A stretch of 64,000 nucleotides of DNA, taken from positions 620,001 through 684,000 of the forward strand of contig NZ_CP059725.1 of assembly GCF_014117425.1 (NCBI RefSeq), read 5' to 3'. The DNA is from Bartonella sp. HY038. Its GTDB lineage: Bacteria > Pseudomonadota > Alphaproteobacteria > Rhizobiales > Rhizobiaceae. The notes below the pieces were generated by a model that was not told the origin of the DNA, ran no database searches, and saw only the letters and a list, made by a program, of their open reading frames with translations. Below are positions 54,421 through 62,834 of the stretch, in pieces (the stretch's first letter is position 1; every line of letters begins with the position of its first letter). Made by a program: the position numbers and the translations under genes.

Positions 54421-54754
54421 ATTGTTATTGGCAGAATCTATCATTTATCGTTTTTGTTGATAGACTTTATTACAATATTCAATTTTGAGTTTTTTAAAGC
54501 GGGCACCATAAAGGCCCGCTTTTCTTTTAAATAATTGGTTAGCACGCGAATTCCTTTTTTGTGTTTATCACACGGTGCCATAAAATCCCTGTTAAAAAGA
54601 CGAATAAAACCAAAAAAGGCAATTTTAAAAAGTTGATTAAAATATACTTGTTTTATATGACTAATCATTCAAACTAGATTTCACTTAATCATTTGGGAAT
54701 AAGCAGTTGGGGCAAAACCTGCTTATTATATAACAACATGCTGGGAATAATTTC
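54421..54754. other. Spacer inside the siderophore transport operon
   Basis: 334 bp containing the terminator at 54496-54526. No convincing gene; it may hold a second promoter. Confidence 0.5.
54496..54526 (+). terminator. Terminator between the binding-protein and permease genes
   Basis: AAAGCGGGC (54496-54504) / GCCCGCTTT (54514-54522), then TCTTTT. It would lower permease expression relative to the binding protein. Confidence 0.75.
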
Positions 54755-55711
54755 TTGGGAAAGCTAATTGGCGGATTATTAATTGTCTGCATTCTCGCCC
54801 TTTGCAGTATATTTGTTGGTGTTAGCGATGTTACGCCATCAAGGCTTTGGGCGCTTGACCCTTATGCTTGGAATGTTTTTTGGGCAACACGTATTCCACG
54901 AACTGCTGCGCTTATTCTTGTTGGCGTTGCCATGACTATTTCTGGCACAATCATGCAGCTTTTGGCTCGTAATCGTTTTGTTGAGCCGTCTACTGCTGGT
55001 ACGGTAGATTCTGCATCCTTAGGAATTTTAACCGTTTTATTATTAGCACCTGATTTGCCTGTTATCTTAAAAGCTGCTGTCGCAGCTTTATTTGCGCTCA
55101 TTGGCACATTAATCTTTATGGCAATTTTACGCCGTATACCATTGCGGTCAGCTTTATTGGTGCCATTGGTTGGTATTATGCTTGGCGGGGTTATCGGGTC
55201 GATTAGTACATTTTTTGCCTATAAACACGATAAGATCCAATCTCTGCAAGCATGGATGTCCGGCGATTTTTCAAGTGTGATGCAAGGACAGTATGAACTT
55301 TTGTGGATTGCGGCGCCACTTGTATTGCTTGCCTATATTGCCGCAGACCGTTTTACTGTTGCAGGCCTTGGTGAAGATTTTACCACTAATCTTGGGGTTA
55401 ACTATCGGCGTATTGTTATGATGGGGCTTATAATTGTTGCAATGACCACAGCACTGGTTGTGGTAACTGTTGGGCAAATTCCATTTTTGGGCCTTATTGT
55501 ACCCAATATTGTTGCGCTATTCATTGGTGATAATATGCGGCGCGCCGTGCCTTGGGTTGCACTTTTGGGCGCATCAGCGGTGTTATCTTGTGATATAATG
55601 AGCCGCTTAATCAATTATCCTTTTGAAATTCCAATCAGTACCATTTTGGGTGTGGTTGGTAGCGGTATTTTCCTTTTCCTCCTATTAAGAAGGGGAAACC
55701 GTTTTGCTTAA
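54755..55711 (+). CDS. Siderophore ABC transporter permease (FecCD family, first)
   Basis: A 318-residue inner-membrane permease of the FecCD/BtuC family with about nine or ten membrane helices. Conserved parts: WNVFWATRIPRTAALILVGV, SGTIMQLLARNRFVEPSTAG, LQAWMSGDFSSVMQGQYELL and IPFLGLIVPNIVALFIGDN. The start appears to be TTG 54755 with GGGAA nine bases upstream. It overlaps the second permease by 8 bp. CeuB/YclN-like by context. Confidence 0.9.
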   Translation: MGKLIGGLLIVCILALCSIFVGVSDVTPSRLWALDPYAWNVFWATRIPRTAALILVGVAMTISGTIMQLLARNRFVEPSTAGTVDSASLGILTVLLLAPDLPVILKAAVAALFALIGTLIFMAILRRIPLRSALLVPLVGIMLGGVIGSISTFFAYKHDKIQSLQAWMSGDFSSVMQGQYELLWIAAPLVLLAYIAADRFTVAGLGEDFTTNLGVNYRRIVMMGLIIVAMTTALVVVTVGQIPFLGLIVPNIVALFIGDNMRRAVPWVALLGASAVLSCDIMSRLINYPFEIPISTILGVVGSGIFLFLLLRRGNRFA

Positions 55712-56666
55712 ATCTATCAATAGACCTGCTTATATTATTGCACTATTAGTCGTAATTGCTGTCGTTTTTAGCATATTTTTTATGTCGTGGAACTTGCTTG
55801 GCAATATGTCCTTTGCATTAACACTACGTGGTAAATCGCTCATTTCACTTGTCATTGTTGGCTATGCGATTGCTATTTCAACAGTGCTTTTTCAAACAGT
55901 TACCAATAATCGTATTTTGACACCGTCTATCATGGGCTTTGACCAATTATACCTTTTGGCGCAAACAGTGGTTGTTTATTCGGTTGGTGTCTCAGGGCTT
56001 GCGTTGGTAAGCAGTGTTACTGGCTTTATTATCCAAACACTTATTTTGGTTGTTTTTGCTACGACATTATTCAGGTGGCTATTTGCTGGTGAGAATAAAA
56101 GCCTGCATCTTGTTTTATTAGTAGGTATTGTACTTGGCACATTTTTCCGCAGCTTAAATGTTCTCTTGCAAAGAAAAATTGATCCAGATTCATTTGTAGG
56201 GTTACAAGAGCGTTTCTTTGCCAATTTCAATAGCGTTAACTCCGATGCGCTTTTACCAGCCTTTTGCATTATTCTGGTTGTGAGTATTTTTGTTTTTGCC
56301 AAGCGTAATTGCCTTGATACTTTGGCATTGGGGCGTGAAATCTCAATTAACCTTGGTGTTGATTATAAGAAAAATGTCACGTTCATTTTAATGCTAGTAA
56401 CTATTCTTGTTTCTGTCTCAACAGCACTGGTTGGGCCAGTTCTCTTTTTCGGATTATTGGTCGCAAGTCTTGCCTACCAGCTTGCAGGCAGCTATCGACA
56501 TATTATTATTTTACCAATTGCTGCGCTTTTGGCCATAATAAGCTTAGTTGGCGGTCAATTCATTATGACACATGTCTTTAACCTTGGCGTGCCGCTTGCG
56601 GTAATTATAGAATTTATTGGTGGTATTGTCTTTATCTGCCTGCTTTTGAGGGGATCCTTGCGATGA
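55704..56666 (+). CDS. Siderophore ABC transporter permease (FecCD family, second)
   Basis: A 320-residue permease partner with the same helix pattern. Conserved parts: LRGKSLISLVIVGYAIAIST, TNNRILTPSIMGFDQLYLL, RKIDPDSFVGLQERFFANF and VGPVLFFGLLVASLAYQL. It starts at TTG 55704 inside the end of the first permease gene with AGGGG upstream, and it overlaps the ATPase gene by 4 bp, so the three are translationally coupled. CeuC/YclO-like. Confidence 0.9.
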   Translation: MLKSINRPAYIIALLVVIAVVFSIFFMSWNLLGNMSFALTLRGKSLISLVIVGYAIAISTVLFQTVTNNRILTPSIMGFDQLYLLAQTVVVYSVGVSGLALVSSVTGFIIQTLILVVFATTLFRWLFAGENKSLHLVLLVGIVLGTFFRSLNVLLQRKIDPDSFVGLQERFFANFNSVNSDALLPAFCIILVVSIFVFAKRNCLDTLALGREISINLGVDYKKNVTFILMLVTILVSVSTALVGPVLFFGLLVASLAYQLAGSYRHIIILPIAALLAIISLVGGQFIMTHVFNLGVPLAVIIEFIGGIVFICLLLRGSLR

Positions 56667-57421
56667 TTGAAATTAAAGGTGTGTCGAAAGCCTATAATGA
56701 CCGCTTGGTAGTTGATGATGTCCATCTTACAATACCAGCGCAAGGCATTACCTCGATTATTGGGCCTAACGGCGCAGGTAAGTCAACATTGCTAACGATG
56801 GCAAGCCGTTTAACACCGATGGATAAAGGCGAAATTTCGGTTGGGGGTCTTGATATTTTAAAAACCCCGAGTGATGAGCTTGCTAAACGGCTTTCAATTT
56901 TGCGACAAGAAAATGTCTTAACATCACGTTTAACCGTGCGTGAATTGGTTACTTTTGGTCGCTACCCTTATAGTAAGGGGCGGCCAACGTTGGAAGATAG
57001 GCAATTTGTCGATTCCGCAATCCGTTATCTTGGCCTTGAAGATTTGCAAAATCGCTTTCTTGATCAATTATCGGGCGGCCAGCGTCAACGCGCATTTGTT
57101 GCCATGGTTATTTGTCAAGATACTGATTACGTCCTGCTAGACGAGCCACTTAACAATCTTGATATGAACCATTCTGTTTCGATGATGAAGCAATTGCGCC
57201 GCGCTGCTGATGAGCTTGGCAAAACTATTGTTATTGTTGTTCATGATATTAATTTTGCATCTTGCTATTCAGATACCATTGTCGCTATGCGTGATGGCAA
57301 ACTTATTGCGAAAGGATCGCCAAGCGAAATCATTGAAACCGATTGTTTAAAAGCAATTTATGATATGGATATTAATGTGCGAGAGATAAATGGCAATCGT
57401 ATTGCTATTTATTATTCCTGA
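56663..57421 (+). CDS. Siderophore ABC transporter ATPase
   Basis: A 252-residue ATP-binding subunit (CeuD/YclP-like). Walker A IGPNGAGKST, Q-loop ILRQENV, signature LSGGQRQRAFVAM, Walker B YVLLDEPLNNLD and the H-loop VVHDINFA are all intact. It powers import through the two permeases and is the last gene of the cassette. Confidence 0.95.
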   Translation: MIEIKGVSKAYNDRLVVDDVHLTIPAQGITSIIGPNGAGKSTLLTMASRLTPMDKGEISVGGLDILKTPSDELAKRLSILRQENVLTSRLTVRELVTFGRYPYSKGRPTLEDRQFVDSAIRYLGLEDLQNRFLDQLSGGQRQRAFVAMVICQDTDYVLLDEPLNNLDMNHSVSMMKQLRRAADELGKTIVIVVHDINFASCYSDTIVAMRDGKLIAKGSPSEIIETDCLKAIYDMDINVREINGNRIAIYYS

Positions 57422-57512
57422 TAATTTTTATGATTTTGCGTTGAAAAATGTGGCAAGACTAAAAGTCAAAGCAAGTTGATGCAGCATTTCATTCTTTAAC
57501 TTATTCAATAAT

Positions 57513-57561
57513 TAGGGCATATTAGAAATATAATTCTATTTCAAATATGCCCTATTTTTTT
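57513..57561. terminator. Terminator between the ABC cassette and the autotransporter gene
   Basis: Perfect 11-bp stem TAGGGCATATT (57513-57523) / AATATGCCCTA (57544-57554), then seven T. Well placed for the ATPase gene and close to the end of the converging autotransporter gene. Confidence 0.85.
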
Positions 57562-57566
57562 GATGG

Positions 57567-60500
57567 TTAAAACTGATATTTTATTTTGATACCGCCACCA
57601 CCACCATGACGTTGACCAACAAAAGCTTGGCCGTTAACATTAATGTTAAAAGCCTCATTATTGGCTATCGGCTGGAGATTGAAACCAGCTTCAAATATAC
57701 CTGAACCTCCCTTTAATGATGGCTTATCAAGTTTAAATTCATAAGCAGTTGCTGCAATTGTGCCATTAAATTCATGTTCATAGGCCGCACCAATATAGGG
57801 TTTAAATTGTTCGCTATAGGTATAGCTGTATCGGCTACCTAGCTGTATGCGAGAGCTGGTCGCGCTATCAAAGTGTAACTTTTCAGAGCCAATTGAAACC
57901 GTATCGCTATCCATGCGCGTCCATAAATAGCGCCCATAAACATCAAGCGCCTGCTTTTCATCAAAATTAAAAACATAACCAATAGCGCCATGACCTCCAA
58001 CATATTTACCTTTGCTATCATAAGAACCGTGATAGCTAATTGATGATTCTTTAAGAGCACTTAAAGTGTTGCCGACATTAAAACTATTATTTATTTGTCC
58101 AGCGCGTATTGAAGCTTCTAGATAAATACCATCGGCTTGATCAGGTGTAAAATTGACAACGCGGCCAAGACCAGTTCCCTTTAAGTCAATGCGACCAAAA
58201 ATGCCGGCACCTTTATAATTGCCATTCCCATCACCATGAACGGAAGAAAAATTGGTAAAGTTGTTATAGGTGTCATAAGTGCCATGACCATATTCAAAAA
58301 ATAGGCCAATGGTGGCTTTGTGGCCGGCGTTAAAATCAAAGCCAGTAGCAACGCCAACTGCCATATTAAAACCTTTAATATCAACATGGCTACCTGTATT
58401 ATATATTTGTGATGAACCATTGGCGATCATAAAAGGTATAAAAGCTGGACGATTTATATTATCATCATTTGCGCGCACCATAATACGTATTTTATCAATT
58501 CCAGCTGTTGAAATAAGATCACTCCCTTGATTGAGAAATCCTAACATTGCTGCTCGACCTTCCGAATATGATTTTGATTGGGGATTTATTTGAGCTGCAG
58601 ATTGATTATTGTTAGGATTAGACGGCTTAGGATTCTCTGGAGTAGGCTCTGCTGGTTGATTAGGATTCTCCGGAATAGGCTCTGTTGGTTGTTTAGGATT
58701 CTCTGGAGTAGGCTCTGCTGGTTGAGGTGTTATATCTGCTTTATTGTTAATAGTTAAAACAAGTGCTTTATTATCATCAATTAACTGTTGTTCTAAACTT
58801 GCTTGATAGATAATAAATTGGCCTTGTTGAATGACATAATTATTCAATGCAGTCCAAGTACCTTGGGTCTTTGTAATAAAAATAATTTTATCACCATTAT
58901 AAAGACGATTATTACTCATCTGCATATTTGCAATTGTATGTTTGGTGTTTGTCAAATCAACAGCTTGGCCATTACTAGAAATTGTTATAAGTCTATCTTC
59001 ATTTGTTACATCGCTTGGCAAAGTCCAATTATAATTTTCAAAATTATAAATTCCAGATACTGTACCGCTATAACCTATCAAATTTAGTGTATTGCCGGAA
59101 ATTACTTTATTAAAAATATCTTGAGAGTTGGCATTTGAATCATTAAAACTAAGCCCAGTGTCATCTATACTTTTACCGCCCCAAATCGCGCCATATTGCA
59201 TGACATCAGAAATATTGTGACCTATAACAATTTGCTTTCCTTTCAATGTTACTATATTATTTATAGCTACATTGCCAGTACTATAACCGCCAAAAATGTC
59301 GCCCCAGATGGCCGATGCCCCTGAAATCGATACTTCATTATTGATAACTGCACCGCCAGAACCTTTTGTGCTACCATTGCTAATAGCGCCGCCACCGATG
59401 CTTAAGCCACCAAAGATACTTCCTCCCTCCATGCCTTCTGAGCCGCTGATGTCTGAAGAACCTCCGTCGCCGCCGATGATAGTAACATTTGTTAGTGAAA
59501 CTTTGTTATCGCTTACCGTTCCTCCAGAACCTCCGGTGCCCATGTAAGCGCCTCCTATGCCCCCCATACTTAAGCCACCATAAACGCCTCCACCTCCAAT
59601 TCCGCCAGTGCTTGCGTAGCTTCCTATGCCACCGCTACCACCCTGAAGCGCTACATCTGTTAATATAACTGTGTTATTGTTTACATCCCCACCTAAACCA
59701 CCAATTATATCATGAGCATTGTTGCCGATACTTAACCCACCATAAACACTGCCACCTCCCAAACCTCCAGTACCATAAATACTACCAAAACCACCAGTGC
59801 TACCATTACCACCCTTAAGGGCTGTGTTGGTTAATATCACCATATTATTATTTACCTGGCCGCCAGATCCGGCGTTGCTTTGATCGCCACTATTCCCGCC
59901 CATACTTAAACCACCATAAACGCTACCGCCGCCAAAGCCGCCAAAGCCCCCGGCGCTATTACTTGCAAAGCCACCCGAACCGCCATTTGCTCCTATAAGA
60001 GCTACATCTGTCAAGGTAACGGTGTTATAGCTTACGAGACCACCAGAGCCTCCTGCACGCTTAAAGCCGCCTGTACCACCAATACTTAGGCCACCCAAAA
60101 TACTTGCGCCACCAATGCCGCCCATACCGCCGCCGCCGCCCATCGATGATCCGCCACCGCCACCATTGGCTCCTGTAAGGGTTACATCTTTTAGTGAAAC
60201 TGAATTATTAGTTACTTCACCACCAAAACCACCAGTACCCTCAGAAGCGCCTGCACCGCCTATACTTAAACCACCATAAATACTTCCACCACCAAAGCCT
60301 CCTGAACCGCCGCCGTCGCCGAAATGTTCTCCATTTGCACCTTCCACTGCATTATTCGTTACCCCACTCCAATCGTATGCGATGTGATGCATCAAAACTT
60401 TATTGTTTTCGATACGATTACCGGCGATGCCATTTTGAGTGCCCGTTGTAAGGGGTGTCCCAGCATCTCCTATATTTACACCACCATAAATAATATAAGG

Positions 60501-60812
60501 AGCAATGATGTCGCCTAGGTTAGGTTGTGTATTCCAATTTGCTTGAACTGCAGCATCAACATCGCCTATCCTAATCATATTTCCAGTATAACTACTTTGT
60601 GAAAAAAGACTTTTATATTTTTCACTATTATCTGAGATAGCAGTTGGGTCTTTTTTAAAGCTGGTTGATGCGCTTGTTCCTGTATATATAATATCTTCGG
60701 CAACAGCATTTGGTATACCCATGCAGCTTAGCCCAGTTGTACTAAGCGCAATTATAATAGAAAAACGTGAAATTGAGCCTTTAAGGCAACAATAATTATT
60801 CAAAGAACTCAT
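57567..60812 (-). CDS. Autotransporter (type Va) with glycine-rich repeat passenger
   Basis: A 1081-residue surface protein. A signal peptide ends near PNAVAED. The passenger (~90-560) carries about seven degenerate repeats with a core of GGLSIGG or GGLSMGG, preceded by a Gly-rich run and followed by VNNNxVxLTDVALxG-type strands, which would form a beta-helix. A Pro-rich linker with three 11-residue repeats (PAEPTPENPKQ) lies before the C-terminal ~260-residue beta-barrel, which ends IKIKYQF. It converges with the siderophore operon. The ligand is unknown; no protease motif was seen. Confidence 0.9.
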   Translation of the reverse strand: MSSLNNYCCLKGSISRFSIIIALSTTGLSCMGIPNAVAEDIIYTGTSASTSFKKDPTAISDNSEKYKSLFSQSSYTGNMIRIGDVDAAVQANWNTQPNLGDIIAPYIIYGGVNIGDAGTPLTTGTQNGIAGNRIENNKVLMHHIAYDWSGVTNNAVEGANGEHFGDGGGSGGFGGGSIYGGLSIGGAGASEGTGGFGGEVTNNSVSLKDVTLTGANGGGGGSSMGGGGGMGGIGGASILGGLSIGGTGGFKRAGGSGGLVSYNTVTLTDVALIGANGGSGGFASNSAGGFGGFGGGSVYGGLSMGGNSGDQSNAGSGGQVNNNMVILTNTALKGGNGSTGGFGSIYGTGGLGGGSVYGGLSIGNNAHDIIGGLGGDVNNNTVILTDVALQGGSGGIGSYASTGGIGGGGVYGGLSMGGIGGAYMGTGGSGGTVSDNKVSLTNVTIIGGDGGSSDISGSEGMEGGSIFGGLSIGGGAISNGSTKGSGGAVINNEVSISGASAIWGDIFGGYSTGNVAINNIVTLKGKQIVIGHNISDVMQYGAIWGGKSIDDTGLSFNDSNANSQDIFNKVISGNTLNLIGYSGTVSGIYNFENYNWTLPSDVTNEDRLITISSNGQAVDLTNTKHTIANMQMSNNRLYNGDKIIFITKTQGTWTALNNYVIQQGQFIIYQASLEQQLIDDNKALVLTINNKADITPQPAEPTPENPKQPTEPIPENPNQPAEPTPENPKPSNPNNNQSAAQINPQSKSYSEGRAAMLGFLNQGSDLISTAGIDKIRIMVRANDDNINRPAFIPFMIANGSSQIYNTGSHVDIKGFNMAVGVATGFDFNAGHKATIGLFFEYGHGTYDTYNNFTNFSSVHGDGNGNYKGAGIFGRIDLKGTGLGRVVNFTPDQADGIYLEASIRAGQINNSFNVGNTLSALKESSISYHGSYDSKGKYVGGHGAIGYVFNFDEKQALDVYGRYLWTRMDSDTVSIGSEKLHFDSATSSRIQLGSRYSYTYSEQFKPYIGAAYEHEFNGTIAATAYEFKLDKPSLKGGSGIFEAGFNLQPIANNEAFNINVNGQAFVGQRHGGGGGIKIKYQF
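58627..58725 (-). repeat. Three tandem 33-bp repeats in the autotransporter linker
   Basis: Copies begin at 58627, 58660 and 58693. Each encodes 11 residues of the kind PAEPTPENPKQ / PTEPIPENPNQ. The period is a multiple of three, so copy-number change would lengthen or shorten the linker without breaking the frame. Confidence 0.9.
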
Positions 60813-61417
60813 GATAAGTTTTTCCTATACGACATGATATGATGCAAAAAACAGTAAACGTATTATGTCACGATACGTCGTATTCAAACGGTTTGCCTAA
60901 TCGACATATTCAAATCATTGCTTTTTTACGCAATTAAAACATTAGTTTTGAATATATTATAAAAAATATAATTTACAATAAAAAATTTGTTTTTTAGAAA
61001 TTGTTTAAAGTCTAAAATAAAATGTTAATTAATAAAATTATAAATTAACATTTTTTCTATTATTTAAATTAAATAGTTTTTTTGACGATATTTATTTAAT
61101 AGTTGATTTTTATAATTTTTGCTTGTTTAGGCTCAATACGATATAATTGCAAGTGAATTAAAAAATTTTTATACGATGTTTTAAAAAAATATTTAGCCAT
61201 TTAACACAAAAATATTTAGAGTAAAAACAATGCGATCAACTAAACTCTAAGTGCATAGAAATGATACTTAATTATTGTTGTGAATAACTGCTTATTTCGT
61301 GGTATTGGGCTCTAACAAGTAAGCATGCAAAATTAAAAAAGGACTTGTTTAAATTTAAAAACGTGGTTTTCTATCATCATCGGGAGTTTTGAATATTGAA
61401 AGCCGGAGGAGTAAACT
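60813..61417. other. AT-rich divergent promoter region between autotransporter and aminotransferase
   Basis: About 600 bp, strongly A/T-rich, no supported gene or clear operator. It must contain both promoters. Confidence 0.5.
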
Positions 61418-62746
61418 ATGACTGCAAAATCTAATTCTATATCATTGGAAAGCTATTGGATGCCGTTCACGGCAAATCGCCAATTTAAGGCAAATCCTAG
61501 AATATTGGCATCCGCCAAAGGCATGTATTATAATGATATTAATGGCAATAAGATTATTGATGGTACAGCAGGTCTGTGGTGTGTCAATGCAGGCCATGGT
61601 CGGGCTGAAATAGCAAGTGCGGTTGAGCAACAATTATTAACTCTTGATTATGCCCCTGGTTTTCAGATATCGCATCCTATTGTACATGAATTTGCTAATC
61701 GCTTAATAGACATGGCCCCTGGCGGCAAAGAATCGGGTTTAAACCATGTATTTTTTACTAATTCAGGATCTGAATCAGTTGATACAGCTTTAAAAATTGC
61801 TATTGCCTATCAACGCTCTATCGGGCAGGGTACTCGCACCCATGTTATTGGTCGGGAAAAAGGTTATCATGGTGTGGGCTTTGGCGGCATTTCCGTTGGT
61901 GGCCTAGTTAATAATCGACGTGTTTTCCCCAAAATTCCTGCAAGCCATATGCGCCATACTTTGAATATTGAAAAAAATGCATTTTCGCGGGGGCTTCCAA
62001 AGCATGGGGTGGAACTGGCGGAAGATTTGGTACGCATTATCGAGCTTAATGGTGCCGAAACTATTGCGGCAGTTATTGTTGAGCCAATGTCCGGTTCTGC
62101 AGGTGTAATTTTGCCTCCTAAAGGCTATTTAGAGCGCCTACGTGAAATAACGCAAAAACATGGCATATTGCTGATTTTTGATGAGGTTATTACTGGTTTT
62201 GGGCGTTTGGGTACACCTTTTGCCGTAGATTATTTCGGCGTTGTACCAGATATGGTGACTTGCGCCAAGGGGCTAACCAATGGTGTTGTTCCAATGGGGG
62301 CTGTATTTGTGCAGCAAAAATTATATGATGGCATGATGAACGGTCCGGAAAGCCAAATTGAGCTTTTCCACGGCTATACCTATTCTGGTCACCCACTTGC
62401 TTGTGCGGCAGGGCTTGCCACATTAGACATATATGCCAAAGACGATCTATTTGCTCGTACTGCAGGTCTTGCACAATATTGGCAAGATAGTGTTTTCTCG
62501 CTGCAAGACTTGCCCCATGTTATTGATATTCGAACAATTGGGCTTGTGGCCGGTATTGAACTTGCTAGCCGTGATGGCGCCCCATCTCAGCGTGGTTATG
62601 ATGTTTTTGTCGATTGCTTTAATCATGGTGCATTGGTGCGCCAAACCGGTGATATTATTGCACTTTCGCCCCCTTTAATTGTAGAGAAAAGCGAAATTGA
62701 TGAGATTATCAGTAAATTAGCTGATGCCATCAAACGGGTAAAATAA
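61418..62746 (+). CDS. Class III omega-amino acid:pyruvate aminotransferase
   Basis: A 442-residue PLP enzyme of the class III group (beta-alanine/omega-amino acid-pyruvate transaminase). Lys284 in VTCAKGLTNGVVPMGAVF binds PLP. LIFDEVITGFGRLG carries the cofactor Asp, and FFTNSGSESVDTALKIA binds phosphate. The N-terminus SLESYWMPFTANRQFK is typical. A very strong site (GGAGGAG) precedes ATG 61418. It moves amino groups from beta-alanine or similar amines to pyruvate. It stands alone next to a converging kinase gene. Confidence 0.9.
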   Translation: MTAKSNSISLESYWMPFTANRQFKANPRILASAKGMYYNDINGNKIIDGTAGLWCVNAGHGRAEIASAVEQQLLTLDYAPGFQISHPIVHEFANRLIDMAPGGKESGLNHVFFTNSGSESVDTALKIAIAYQRSIGQGTRTHVIGREKGYHGVGFGGISVGGLVNNRRVFPKIPASHMRHTLNIEKNAFSRGLPKHGVELAEDLVRIIELNGAETIAAVIVEPMSGSAGVILPPKGYLERLREITQKHGILLIFDEVITGFGRLGTPFAVDYFGVVPDMVTCAKGLTNGVVPMGAVFVQQKLYDGMMNGPESQIELFHGYTYSGHPLACAAGLATLDIYAKDDLFARTAGLAQYWQDSVFSLQDLPHVIDIRTIGLVAGIELASRDGAPSQRGYDVFVDCFNHGALVRQTGDIIALSPPLIVEKSEIDEIISKLADAIKRVK

Positions 62747-62758
62747 GCTAGGTAATTA

Positions 62759-62793
62759 ACGCGTATCCAATGGCTATGACATCGGATACGCGT
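62759..62793. terminator. Hairpin between converging aminotransferase and kinase genes
   Basis: Perfect 10-bp stem ACGCGTATCC (62759-62768) / GGATACGCGT (62784-62793), followed by ATATTTT. Confidence 0.7.
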
Positions 62794-62834
62794 ATATTTT
62801 GTAATGTGTAACAAAGTTTATAAAAAATGTAAAT

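Noticed and set aside
54441-54668. 75-residue reverse-strand frame between binding-protein and permease genes
   Set aside because: It crosses the terminator hairpin and has no protein-like composition.
57567-60812. Regularly spaced repeats that could suggest a CRISPR array
   Set aside because: The repeats are in frame, degenerate and encode Gly-rich or Pro-rich residues of one continuous protein; no direct repeats of 25-40 bp with unique spacers exist.
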